In this document: in pieces, positions 1-7,815 of the stretch | Layout of the letters: the number at the start of each line of letters is the position of its first letter | How positions within the stretch are numbered: the first letter of the stretch is position 1 | Source: Agathobacter sp. | GTDB taxonomy: Bacteria > Bacillota > Clostridia > Lachnospirales > Lachnospiraceae | Assembly (NCBI GenBank): GCA_017409825.1 | Contig: JAFQRZ010000023.1 | Coordinates: 1-64,000 of the forward strand | Direction of reading: 5' to 3' | Length of the DNA: 64,000 bases | The notes under the pieces: generated by a model | Databases searched by the model: none | What the model was told of the DNA's origin: nothing | What the model saw: only the letters and a program-made list of their open reading frames with translations | Made by a program: the position numbers and the translations under genes

Positions 1-160
1 AGGGTGTCTTGTCCCACACGGATATACTTTCGCAGATTGTAAAATTTTTGAAAGACATAATAAATCACAAGAGCCGTAATTGTGTTTCTTAGAAATAAAG
101 CGTTTTTCTTAACTGTGAGGAAATGCATCCACGATACAGAGGAAAATAAATTTCGAAATT

Positions 161-197
161 TTAACATAAGGCGCCGGCAAATCGGAATTTATGTTAA
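161..197. repeat. 9-bp inverted repeat, possible operator or hairpin
   Basis: TTAACATAA (161-169) and TTATGTTAA (189-197) are perfect reverse complements separated by 19 bases. No T-run follows, so a terminator is unlikely. It lies about 40 bp upstream of the candidate -35 box and could be a regulator site. No known operator consensus was recognised. Confidence 0.4.
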
Positions 198-236
198 GAG
201 GGACTTTGCGAATTGAAATGTGTAAAGATGTTTGGC

Positions 237-265
237 TTGTGGTTTTGCGATAAATTTTATATAAT
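237..265 (+). promoter_or_regulatory. Candidate sigma-A promoter of the first operon
   Basis: A perfect TATAAT (260-265) is preceded by TTGTGG (237-242) with a 17-bp spacer, about 60 bp before the first start codon. The -35 matches consensus only in its TTG, so the call rests mainly on the -10. Confidence 0.5.
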
Positions 266-324
266 ATAAATAACTATGTTCTCCCTTATTTGGGCGGCAA
301 AAAATAGTAAGGTTTGGTGAGGCT

Positions 325-918
325 ATGAGATTTAACAGACGTAGAAGAAGCAGTTTAAATTTTGGTAGAACCCGTAAGAAATTTAATGTAGAAAGATTTA
401 AAGATAATCTAACCTGGGCAATCCAGATTGCAGCAGTAATTTTTATGGCGTATGTATGTGTCAGTTGCTTTGGTGTACGTACGAATGTTGTTGGGCAGGC
501 AATGTCAGAGACCTTGAATAATGGAGATCAGGTGTTGATTAATAAGTTTATTTATCTAGTATCCAGTCCGAAGTCTGGTGATGTAATTGTGTTTTTGCCG
601 AATGGAAATGAGAAGTCGCATTATTACGTGCGTCGTGTGATTGGTGTGCCAGGAGATAAGATTCAGATAAAAGACGGTGCCGTTTATGTAAATGGAGAGC
701 TTTATAACGAGAAGATAGAGGTAGCTGCCATGGAAGAGGCTGGTATCGCAGAAGAGGAAATGAAACTTGGGGACAATGAGTATTTCGTTTTGGGGGACAA
801 TCGAAATAACAGTGAAGACAGCCGATATGCAAATATCGGGAATATTAAGGATGAATATATTATAGGGCAGGCATGGTATCGATTGGCATCGGAAAGCGGT
901 GACGGTTTTATCCATTAA
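325..918 (+). CDS. Signal peptidase I homologue lacking both catalytic residues
   Basis: This 197-residue protein has the S26 signal peptidase I layout: a basic N-terminus, one membrane segment (about residues 30-50), then an external domain with boxes B to E. The box D PGDK and box E GDNR-x-x-S-x-D-SR motifs are intact. However, the box B nucleophile motif, normally G-x-S-M-x-P-T-L, reads GQAMSETL, so the catalytic Ser is Ala59. The general-base Lys of the (K)RVIG motif is Arg103 (YVRRVIG). The codons are clean (gca, cgt) and the frame is intact, so this is not a broken gene. Classical Ser/Lys proteolysis is therefore not expected. A family precedent is the pilus-associated SipA of streptococci, which also lacks the dyad and acts in pilus assembly. 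A role in protein assembly or chaperoning is inference. It heads the rbgA-rnhB operon, a usual place for lepB. Confidence 0.8.
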   Translation: MRFNRRRRSSLNFGRTRKKFNVERFKDNLTWAIQIAAVIFMAYVCVSCFGVRTNVVGQAMSETLNNGDQVLINKFIYLVSSPKSGDVIVFLPNGNEKSHYYVRRVIGVPGDKIQIKDGAVYVNGELYNEKIEVAAMEEAGIAEEEMKLGDNEYFVLGDNRNNSEDSRYANIGNIKDEYIIGQAWYRLASESGDGFIH

Positions 919-942
919 GCAGAAGTGGAAAGAGGTAAAGAT

Positions 943-1791
943 ATGAATTTTCAGTGGTATCCAGGGCATATGACCAAAGCAAAGCGTCAGATGCAGGAAG
1001 ATATTAAATTAATTGATTTGGTAGTAGAAATCGTGGATGCACGTATTCCACACAGTAGTCGTAATCCAGATATTGATGAATTGGGCAAAAATAAATATCG
1101 TCTGATTCTTATGAACAAGGCTGATTTAGCCGATAAAAAGACGACAGATAAATGGTGCACATATTTCAAAAATAAAGGATATTTCGTGGTTGCTTTGGAT
1201 GCTCGTAGTAAAAATGGCATGAAGTCGATTACGGATATTATCATGGAGGCTTGTAAGGAAAAAATCGAGCGAGACTTAAAACGCGGGATTAAGAACCGTC
1301 CCGTACGTGCCATGGTAGTGGGAATTCCGAATGTTGGAAAATCTACTTTCATCAATTCCTATGCAGGCAAGGCATGTGCGAAAACTGGAAATAAGCCAGG
1401 TGTTACAAAGGGAAAACAGTGGATTCGTTTGAACAAAAACGTTGAGCTTTTGGATACACCAGGTATTTTGTGGCCGAAATTTGAGGATCAGATGGTAGGA
1501 CTCCGCTTGGCGTTGATTGGTTCTATCAAGGATGAAATTTTAAATACTGATGAATTGGCAGTAGAGTTGATTAAGTTCCTGTTGCAGGAATATCCAGGTG
1601 TATTGGCAGAACGATACGATTTAGAGGAAGTGGAAGACCCAATCCAGGTACTTATGGGAATTGCAAAGAGCAGAAATTGTCTGAGCAAGGGAAATGAGCT
1701 GGACTACAGTAAGGCAGCGATTCTGCTGATTGATGACTTCAGAAGTGGAAAGTTAGGAAAGTTGTCACTTGAACTACCACCAGAAGAATAA
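943..1791 (+). CDS. rbgA: Ribosome biogenesis GTPase RbgA (YlqF)
   Basis: This 282-residue protein is a circularly permuted GTPase that drives late assembly of the 50S subunit. The permuted order is visible: the G4 motif NKAD (about residue 60), a G5-like SKNG, then the P-loop GIPNVGKST (about residue 127) and G3 DTPG. The C-terminal RNA-binding extension is present. The ATG at 943 is chosen because the conserved N-terminal sequence MNFQWYPGHM starts there and an AAAGAGG site lies 7 bases upstream; an in-frame GTG at 925 is less likely. The gene is 24 bp after the signal-peptidase-like gene, and rnhB follows, matching the Firmicute gene order. Confidence 0.95.
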   Translation: MNFQWYPGHMTKAKRQMQEDIKLIDLVVEIVDARIPHSSRNPDIDELGKNKYRLILMNKADLADKKTTDKWCTYFKNKGYFVVALDARSKNGMKSITDIIMEACKEKIERDLKRGIKNRPVRAMVVGIPNVGKSTFINSYAGKACAKTGNKPGVTKGKQWIRLNKNVELLDTPGILWPKFEDQMVGLRLALIGSIKDEILNTDELAVELIKFLLQEYPGVLAERYDLEEVEDPIQVLMGIAKSRNCLSKGNELDYSKAAILLIDDFRSGKLGKLSLELPPEE

Positions 1792-1828
1792 ATGCGTAAG
1801 ATGAGCAAATAGAAAGAGAACTTTTGAT

Positions 1829-2611
1829 ATGGATATTAAGAAAATTGGTGAGATAAAAGCAGAATTGGAATTGTTTGGTGCAGCAGTGACAAGGGAAAAT
1901 GAAACACAGTTTCAGACTTTTATCGAAAACTATAAAGTGGATGACCGCGGTGGTGTACAAAAAATCGTAGCGGCTGCCGAAAAACGTTTGGAAAAGTATT
2001 ATGCGGAATTGGAACGTACCGAAAGCATTCAGAAATATGAGAAAGAGTATGGGGCGTTTGCATATATCTGTGGCATAGATGAGGTAGGTCGTGGGCCATT
2101 GGCGGGACCTGTAGTTGCGGGGGCTGTAATTTTGCCAAAGGATTGTGATATTTTGTATATCAATGATTCGAAGAAGCTTTCGGCAGCGAAAAGAGAGGAA
2201 CTTTATGATGAAATCATGGAGAAAGCGGTTTCTGTAGGATTAGGTTTTGTAGGACCAGAGAGAATTGATGAAATCAATATTTTACAGGCGACCTATGAAG
2301 CTATGCGTGAGGCAGTTTCCAAGTTGGAACCACAGCCGGATTTGTTGTTAAACGACGCAGTAACGATTCCAGGCCTGCCACAAAAGCAGGTGCCGATTAT
2401 TAAGGGAGATGCTAAAAGTATTTCGATTGGTGCGGCGAGCATCGTGGCGAAGGTAACAAGAGACCATTTGATGGAAGAGTATGACCATCTTTATCCAGAG
2501 TACGGATTTGCTTCTAACAAGGGCTATGGATCGGCAGAGCATATCGCTGCTATCCAGAAATACGGTCCAACCCCAATCCATAGAAGAAGCTTTATAAAAA
2601 ATTTCCTATAA
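1829..2611 (+). CDS. rnhB: Ribonuclease HII
   Basis: RNase HII cuts RNA in RNA/DNA hybrids and starts removal of misincorporated ribonucleotides. The catalytic GIDEVGRGPLAGP motif (about residue 82) supplies the first Asp and Glu. The later NDSKKLS and acidic metal-binding positions are present, as is the SIGAASIVAKVTRD segment. The protein is 260 residues, with a ~75-residue N-terminal extension of the kind seen in Bacillus RnhB. The ribosome site (AGAAAGAGAA) is modest. It lies in the same operon as rbgA, separated by 37 bp. Confidence 0.95.
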   Translation: MDIKKIGEIKAELELFGAAVTRENETQFQTFIENYKVDDRGGVQKIVAAAEKRLEKYYAELERTESIQKYEKEYGAFAYICGIDEVGRGPLAGPVVAGAVILPKDCDILYINDSKKLSAAKREELYDEIMEKAVSVGLGFVGPERIDEINILQATYEAMREAVSKLEPQPDLLLNDAVTIPGLPQKQVPIIKGDAKSISIGAASIVAKVTRDHLMEEYDHLYPEYGFASNKGYGSAEHIAAIQKYGPTPIHRRSFIKNFL

Positions 2612-2629
2612 AAAAGCGAAGGAGAAACC

Positions 2630-4432
2630 ATGCAGATATCAGAACTTGCGAAACAGTATGTAAGTACAACTTCATCTTCGGAAGCCATGAAGGGCACCAG
2701 AGGCGTAGAGAAGCTGGTTTCTTCCATTCGTGACCTTACCGCTGGAAATATTTTTGAAGGCACGGTAAACTCGATTAAAAATGGTAACGTAGTATTAGGG
2801 CTTTCCAATGGAACCCTTCTCAATGCCCGTTTAGATGCGAATATGCAGCTTTTACAGGGTCAGTCTATGTTCTTTCAGGTAAAATCCAATAACGGAGAAA
2901 CGATTGCCATTCGTCCATATACAGTAGATGGGAATGGTGTCAATTTAACCCTGCTTAATGCACTCAATGCAGCAGGGCTTCCAGTTACAGATAAATACCT
3001 AAATCTTGCCAATAACATGATGCAGGAGCAGATGCCAATTGACAAAAATACGATGAACCAAATGGCTCGCATTCTTATGGCAAATCCCGATATGAGTGTG
3101 AATACACTGGTACAAATGAAAAAGTTAAACATCCCAATTACAAATGAGATGGTGGCACAGTTTGAAAACTATGTGGATGATAGCAGTGCAGTGCACAAGG
3201 CATTGGACAGCTTTATTACAGAGCTTCCGACAACCATGGCAGGAAAAGATATGCCTTTGGAACAGTTGAAGGCATTCGATAGTCAGTTGCTGCAGATTAT
3301 TGCGGATGGGATGGAAGGACAGAGTGGGGCTTCATCGCAAGTAGCTGGAAATACAAATGCTGTGGGAGAAATGGCACAGCAAATCGTGCAGGATGGAGCA
3401 AGTCAAACATTACAACAGACTGCACCACAGGAAGGGGCTAGTCAGCAGACAATCGTGCAGGATACATTGGCACAAGATGGTGCGAATCAGCAGGCTGCGG
3501 TGCAAGACGCGACGGCTCAGGCGGGTGGTGCGGAAGCTACTGCCCAAGAGGGAGCAGTACAGCAGACTGTGGCTGAGGAAAAAGCGATGGCACAGGAAGA
3601 AAACGTACAGCAGACCAACGCAACACAGGATACTGAGGTCAATACGCAAACGACTACAAAAGAAAATGTATTACGACTGATGCATGGTTTGTTTGGTGAA
3701 ACAGGTATCACGGCAGAGGATTCTCCTGCGGTTCTTTTGAATAAATTGTCTCATGTGATTTTGACAGGAGATAACATATCCAAAGACGCCTTGAACCAGC
3801 TTTTTTCTTCGAAGGATATGCAGCAGTTTTTGCGTGATGCATTGGAAGGTCAGATGTATTTGACACCAGAAGAAGTAGCAGATGGAGAAAAGGTGAAAAA
3901 ATTATATGAACGGTTGGAGTCGAAGACACAACGTTTGGAAAACTTGCTCAATCAGGCGGGGTTGCAGAATACCCCATTGGCGCAGACGGTGGCCGAAGTG
4001 CGCGGAAATGTGGAATTTATGAACCAGTTGAACCAGGCATATACCTTTGTGCAGATTCCGCTTAAGATGGCGGGGCAGAATGCCAGTGGTCAGCTTTATG
4101 TTTACACGAATAAACGTGATATGAGTGACCCAGAAAAAGAATTGACGGCATTTTTGCATTTGGACTTGGACCATTTAGGTTCTACGGATGTGTCAGTAAA
4201 GATGTTGCACAAGAAGGTAGATACGAAGTTTTATATGGATACAGACGAAGCCTTTGAACTAGTGAAGGCACATATGCCAGAGCTGGAGGAACGATTGCGT
4301 CGTAAAGGCTTCGATGCAAAAATATATGTAGAAAACGAAGGAAAGAAGGTTAACTTCCTAGATGACTTCCTGAAAAAGGATGCACCACCGACTGGACAGT
4401 TGCACCGTTATTCCTTTGATGTGAGGGCTTAA
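2630..4432 (+). CDS. FliK-like protein (YlqG type), function unknown
   Basis: This 600-residue protein has an N-terminal region of FliK/YlqG type, a long low-complexity middle (about residues 230-345) rich in Gln, Ala and Thr with recurring Q-Q-T and Q-D/E-G-A units, and a C-terminal FliK-like globular domain (about 470-590) around YVYTNKRDMSDPEKEL and HLGSTDVSV. FliK measures flagellar hook length and works with the C-domain of FlhB. Here the next gene is exactly such a C-domain, yet no flagellar genes are nearby. The same pairing after rnhB is known in Bacillus (ylqG-ylqH). The job of these orphans is not established. The gene follows rnhB by 18 bp with an AGCGAAGGAGAAA site. Confidence 0.8.
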   Translation: MQISELAKQYVSTTSSSEAMKGTRGVEKLVSSIRDLTAGNIFEGTVNSIKNGNVVLGLSNGTLLNARLDANMQLLQGQSMFFQVKSNNGETIAIRPYTVDGNGVNLTLLNALNAAGLPVTDKYLNLANNMMQEQMPIDKNTMNQMARILMANPDMSVNTLVQMKKLNIPITNEMVAQFENYVDDSSAVHKALDSFITELPTTMAGKDMPLEQLKAFDSQLLQIIADGMEGQSGASSQVAGNTNAVGEMAQQIVQDGASQTLQQTAPQEGASQQTIVQDTLAQDGANQQAAVQDATAQAGGAEATAQEGAVQQTVAEEKAMAQEENVQQTNATQDTEVNTQTTTKENVLRLMHGLFGETGITAEDSPAVLLNKLSHVILTGDNISKDALNQLFSSKDMQQFLRDALEGQMYLTPEEVADGEKVKKLYERLESKTQRLENLLNQAGLQNTPLAQTVAEVRGNVEFMNQLNQAYTFVQIPLKMAGQNASGQLYVYTNKRDMSDPEKELTAFLHLDLDHLGSTDVSVKMLHKKVDTKFYMDTDEAFELVKAHMPELEERLRRKGFDAKIYVENEGKKVNFLDDFLKKDAPPTGQLHRYSFDVRA

Positions 4433-4435
4433 GCT

Positions 4436-4738
4436 ATGGAAAGAAAGAAGAATTTTGAGTCCTTAGAAAAAACAGCGGTGGCGATTGCCTACGAACCAGG
4501 CGAAAGCGCCCCAAAGATTCTTGCCACAGGAAAAGGGGAAGTGGCAGAAAAAATCATTGAAAAAGCGAAAGAAAATGACGTCCCACTATACAAGGATAAT
4601 AAATTGGCAGATACCTTATCAAAGCTGAAAATCGGCGATGCCATTCCGCCAGAGCTTTACGAAGTGGTAGCGGAAATCCTCGTGTTTGTGGATGATATGG
4701 ATCGTCTGAAAGCGAAGCTGGACGGGAAAGCGAAATAA
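4436..4738 (+). CDS. Orphan FlhB C-terminal domain protein (YlqH type)
   Basis: This 100-residue soluble protein corresponds to the cytoplasmic C-terminal domain of the flagellar/type III export switch protein FlhB. It starts where FlhB would continue after its NPTH autocleavage site: AVAIAYEPGESAPKILATGKG followed by the conserved VPLYKDNKLADTL and IPPELYEVVAEIL segments. The NPTH motif and the membrane half are missing. This is the normal state for YlqH proteins. It starts 3 bp after the FliK-like gene, so the two are translationally linked and may interact as FliK and FlhB do. That interaction is inference. Confidence 0.85.
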   Translation: MERKKNFESLEKTAVAIAYEPGESAPKILATGKGEVAEKIIEKAKENDVPLYKDNKLADTLSKLKIGDAIPPELYEVVAEILVFVDDMDRLKAKLDGKAK

Positions 4739-4756
4739 AGGAAAGAAGGAAAACAC

Positions 4757-5128
4757 GTGAACCATGATATAACATATCCTCTTTCACAGAACAAACGAGA
4801 GACAGGGGCTGCCTACGAATTAAAGGCAGAAGAATATTTGCTGGGAAACGGCTACAAAATTCTGGAGCGAAACTTCCGAAATCGCAGTGGAGAGATTGAT
4901 TTGATTGCGAAGCGGGAGGGGCAGATACATTTTATTGAGGTGAAATACCGTACGACCTCTGATTTTGGTAGTCCGCTCGAAGCAGTCGATTTTCGTAAGC
5001 AGAACCAGATTCGTAAGGTGGCGATGTACTACCTAATGAAAAACAAACTGAGCGAATGGACACCTTGTCAGTTTGATGTGATTGCTTTTGAAGGGGAAAA
5101 GATGACGCATTTGGAAAATGCATTCTAA
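4757..5128 (+). CDS. yraN: YraN family (UPF0102) endonuclease-like protein
   Basis: This 123-residue protein has the YraN/UPF0102 signature: G-x-x-x-E-x-x-A near the start (GAAYELKAEEYL), then GYKILERNFRNRSGEIDLIA and IHFIEVKYR. The GEIDLI...(F/V)EVK pattern is the PD-(D/E)xK nuclease-fold core. The cellular role of the family is poorly defined. The start is a GTG at 4757, preceded by GGAAAGAAGG. Its 3' end lies next to pgeF in the same operon. Confidence 0.9.
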   Translation: MNHDITYPLSQNKRETGAAYELKAEEYLLGNGYKILERNFRNRSGEIDLIAKREGQIHFIEVKYRTTSDFGSPLEAVDFRKQNQIRKVAMYYLMKNKLSEWTPCQFDVIAFEGEKMTHLENAF

Positions 5129-5150
5129 ATTTTGTGCTGGAGAAAGAAAC

Positions 5151-6020
5151 ATGGAATTAAAGAAGAAAACAAGAGATGATGTTTTGGTGGTACGAGAACA
5201 TGAAATCGTGGACGTGAATGGAAATCCACAGATGCTGCCATTATTACATTATCCACTATTTGAAAAACTAGATATCGTAGAGCATTGCTTTACCACACGT
5301 TTGGGCGGTGTGAGTGAAGGTGTTTGTTCTAGCTTGAACCTAAGCTTCAGCAGAGGAGATGACCCAAAGGCTGTTATGGAGAATTATAGGCGTGTGGCAG
5401 AAGTGTTTGGAAAGACAGTTGATGATTTCGTCTGCACGGACCAGACACATACCACGAATGTGATGCGTGTAGGAAAAACAGAGTGTGGATATGGCGTGAC
5501 GAAGGAAAAGCCATACACAGACGTTGATGGTGTGATTACGAACAAGCCGGGAGTAATCCTGTCTACGTTTTATGCGGACTGTGTGCCACTGTATTTCGTG
5601 GACCCAGTGCATAAGGCGATTGGGCTTAGCCATTCGGGCTGGCGTGGCACTGTGGGCAGAATGGGACAGAAAACCCTTGAGGCGATGGCAGAGGCGTATG
5701 GTACAAAACCAGAGGATGTGTACGTAGCGATTGGACCATCCATTTGTCAGGATTGTTATGAAATCAGTGAAGATGTGGCCGGGCATTTTTATGAGGAATT
5801 TGAGGGGCATGGAGATGAAATTCTGCTAAACAAAGGGAATTGTAAATATCAGCTTGATTTGTGGAAGACCAATGAAATCGTGATGCTAGAGGCTGGTATT
5901 CGACCAGAGCATTTAGCGGTGACGAATATCTGCACCTGTTGTAATCCTGAGGTGCTGTTTTCACATAGAGCAAGTCAAGGAAAACGAGGAAATCTTGCAG
6001 CATTTTTAATGCTGAAATAA
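5151..6020 (+). CDS. pgeF: PgeF/YlmD purine nucleoside phosphorylase (LACC1-like)
   Basis: This 289-residue protein belongs to the YfiH/YlmD/LACC1 family. Members act on purine nucleosides; E. coli YfiH was linked to peptidoglycan quality control, and older records call the family polyphenol oxidase. The zinc-site motifs are visible: TDQTHTTNV (His), YADCVPLYF (Asp/Cys), SHSGWRGT (His), and the C-terminal CTCCNPEVLFSHR. The ATG at 5151 is preferred over an in-frame ATG at 5118 because CTGGAGAAAG sits just upstream and the family starts near this point. Confidence 0.9.
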   Translation: MELKKKTRDDVLVVREHEIVDVNGNPQMLPLLHYPLFEKLDIVEHCFTTRLGGVSEGVCSSLNLSFSRGDDPKAVMENYRRVAEVFGKTVDDFVCTDQTHTTNVMRVGKTECGYGVTKEKPYTDVDGVITNKPGVILSTFYADCVPLYFVDPVHKAIGLSHSGWRGTVGRMGQKTLEAMAEAYGTKPEDVYVAIGPSICQDCYEISEDVAGHFYEEFEGHGDEILLNKGNCKYQLDLWKTNEIVMLEAGIRPEHLAVTNICTCCNPEVLFSHRASQGKRGNLAAFLMLK

Positions 6021-6075
6021 ATTGGAAAATAAGGGGCGTCGCAACAACCCGAAAGAATAGAAAGAGAGAGAAAGT

Positions 6076-7107
6076 ATGAAAAATTATGTAGATTATATCA
6101 CAGACATCACCTGCCAGCTTTTGGCAATCGATAGTCCAACAGGCTATACCAGAAAAGCGGCAGAGTTCGTTATCGAAGAATACAAAAAGCTTGGTTATGA
6201 AGCGAAGATGACGGTAAAGGGATGCGTATTGGTAGACATCGGTGGAAAGAATAAGGAGAACGGCATCGTATTGGCGGCTCATGTAGATACTCTTGGTGCG
6301 ATGGTAAGTGAAATCAAAGGAAATGGAAATCTTAAGGTTTCTCCACTGGGCGGAATGAACCCAAACAATGCTGAGGCAGAAAATTGCCGTATCGTGACAC
6401 GGTTTGACGGAATTTACGAAGGTACGTTCCAGCTTAACAACGCATCGGTTCATGTAAATGCAGATTATAGCGATGCAAAACGTAAGTACTCGGATATGGA
6501 AGTGGTTTTGGATGAAGTCGTAGCTTCGAAAGAAGATACCGAAAAGCTTGGTATCATGGTCGGCGATATCGTATGTTTCGATCCTAGAACAACTATCACT
6601 TCGAAAGGATATATCAAGAGCAGATTCTTAGACGACAAGCTGAGTGTAGGTATTTTACTTGGCTATGCAAAATACTTAAAAGACAACAATATTGAATTAG
6701 AGAATTATCAGTATCACTATATCACTGTTTACGAAGAAGTAGGTCATGGCGGTACTGCATCCATTCCAGAAGGTGTAACCGAAATGATTTCGGTAGACAT
6801 GGGATGTGTCGGCGATGGACTTACCTGTGATGAACACATGGTATCCATCTGTGCGAAGGATTCCCGTGGACCATACAACTACGACGTCGTGACAGGTCTT
6901 ATCAAGGCGGCAAAGGACAATGATTTGAAATTTGCAGTAGATATTTACCCATTTTATGGCTCCGATGTAGATGCGGCACTGGGTGCTGGCTATGATATCC
7001 GTCACGGACTTATTGGTGCAGGTGTATATGCATCCCATGGTTACGAAAGAAGCCATAAGGATGGCGTGGAGAATACGCTGAAACTTTTAGTGGCGTATTG
7101 TAAGTAG
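6076..7107 (+). CDS. M42 family metallo-aminopeptidase
   Basis: This 343-residue cytoplasmic peptidase belongs to the M42 (FrvX / glutamyl-aminopeptidase) family, large oligomeric zinc or cobalt exopeptidases. Metal ligands and catalytic residues are seen in order: AAHVDTLG (His, Asp), FLDDK (bridging Asp), YEEVGHGG (catalytic Glu pair), the Asp of VDMG, and HGYERSHKDGVENT near the C-terminus. An AGAGAGAGAAAG ribosome site precedes the ATG. Its TAG is immediately followed on the opposite strand by the stop of the LytTR regulator, with no bases between and no terminator hairpin visible. Confidence 0.92.
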   Translation: MKNYVDYITDITCQLLAIDSPTGYTRKAAEFVIEEYKKLGYEAKMTVKGCVLVDIGGKNKENGIVLAAHVDTLGAMVSEIKGNGNLKVSPLGGMNPNNAEAENCRIVTRFDGIYEGTFQLNNASVHVNADYSDAKRKYSDMEVVLDEVVASKEDTEKLGIMVGDIVCFDPRTTITSKGYIKSRFLDDKLSVGILLGYAKYLKDNNIELENYQYHYITVYEEVGHGGTASIPEGVTEMISVDMGCVGDGLTCDEHMVSICAKDSRGPYNYDVVTGLIKAAKDNDLKFAVDIYPFYGSDVDAALGAGYDIRHGLIGAGVYASHGYERSHKDGVENTLKLLVAYCK

Positions 7108-7815
7108 TTATATGTTCAAACGCATACTAAAATCGGCATACTTATGTCGAACACTATCTAAATAATTCCTTCCAATAAGTACAGTTGTATTATTTGAGAG
7201 ATATATATTAGTAGCGGTGAGCTTGCGGATGTGGCGCATATTTACAATATGACCTCGATGGCACTGTACAAATTCTTTTGGTAAAAATGGAAGTATACTT
7301 TTGAGCGACATGCGGATAGAGTATACTTCTTTTTTAGTGGTGATTTCTATGTAGTGTTTTGCAACAGAGAGACAGATGATATCGCTATATGGAATCTGAA
7401 GGATATTACCATTGTCCCGGAAAATAAAATAATTTCCTTTAAGTTGTTGCAAAATATCGTCGAGACACTTATCCAAAGCTTCCTGTACCACAGGCTTCAG
7501 CAAATAATGCATAGCTCGAACATCATAGCCATCGAAAACATATTCACGAAACGCGGTTAGAAATAGAATCGCACCATCAAATCCACGTGCACGCATCTTT
7601 TTTGCTACATCAATTCCCGTCATGCCAGAAAGCTGAATGTCAAGGATGTACAGATGGTCTTCATCGGTATCGTGTTCTTCCAGATAGGCTTCTCCATTGG
7701 CATAATCATGGATATGCAGGGGCAGCTTATTCGTCTCTTCCCATATACGTAGAGTCTTTAATAATCGTTCTTTTTCTTGCGGATTGTCTTCTATAATTGT
7801 AATATTAAAATTCAT
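7108..7815 (-). CDS. LytTR response regulator (AgrA-like)
   Basis: This 235-residue regulator has a receiver domain (residues 1-120) with the phosphoacceptor Asp59 in LYILDIQLSGMTG. The C-terminal LytTR DNA-binding domain (about 135-232) includes the typical KEFVQCHRGHIVNMRHI segment. The start at 7815 is chosen because a GGAG site lies just upstream and the receiver begins MNFNITIIEDN; a longer frame would add hydrophobic residues that are probably spurious. It overlaps the sensor kinase gene by 11 bp, so the two are co-translated. With the kinase and AgrB it forms an agr-type circuit. It likely controls the divergent AgrD-fusion promoter, which is inference. Confidence 0.9.
   Translation of the reverse strand: MNFNITIIEDNPQEKERLLKTLRIWEETNKLPLHIHDYANGEAYLEEHDTDEDHLYILDIQLSGMTGIDVAKKMRARGFDGAILFLTAFREYVFDGYDVRAMHYLLKPVVQEALDKCLDDILQQLKGNYFIFRDNGNILQIPYSDIICLSVAKHYIEITTKKEVYSIRMSLKSILPFLPKEFVQCHRGHIVNMRHIRKLTATNIYLSNNTTVLIGRNYLDSVRHKYADFSMRLNI

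Larger units (their letters stand above)
1..324. other. Gene-free leader upstream of the first operon
   Basis: No complete gene is visible here. The first ~90 bases are open in one frame (stop at 90-92) and could be the tail of an upstream gene, but I do not recognise it. The rest holds a 9-bp inverted repeat (161-197) and a candidate promoter (237-265) for the signal-peptidase-like operon. The region is AT-rich except for a short GGCGCCGGC core inside the repeat loop. Confidence 0.5.

Noticed and set aside
925..942. In-frame GTG as the rbgA start
   Set aside because: It lies within the ribosome site of the ATG at 943, where the conserved N-terminus begins.
3357..3680. Arg-rich plus-strand ORF and a matching minus-strand ORF inside the FliK-like gene
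   Set aside because: They arise from the repetitive Gln/Ala/Thr codons of the FliK-like low-complexity region read in other frames.
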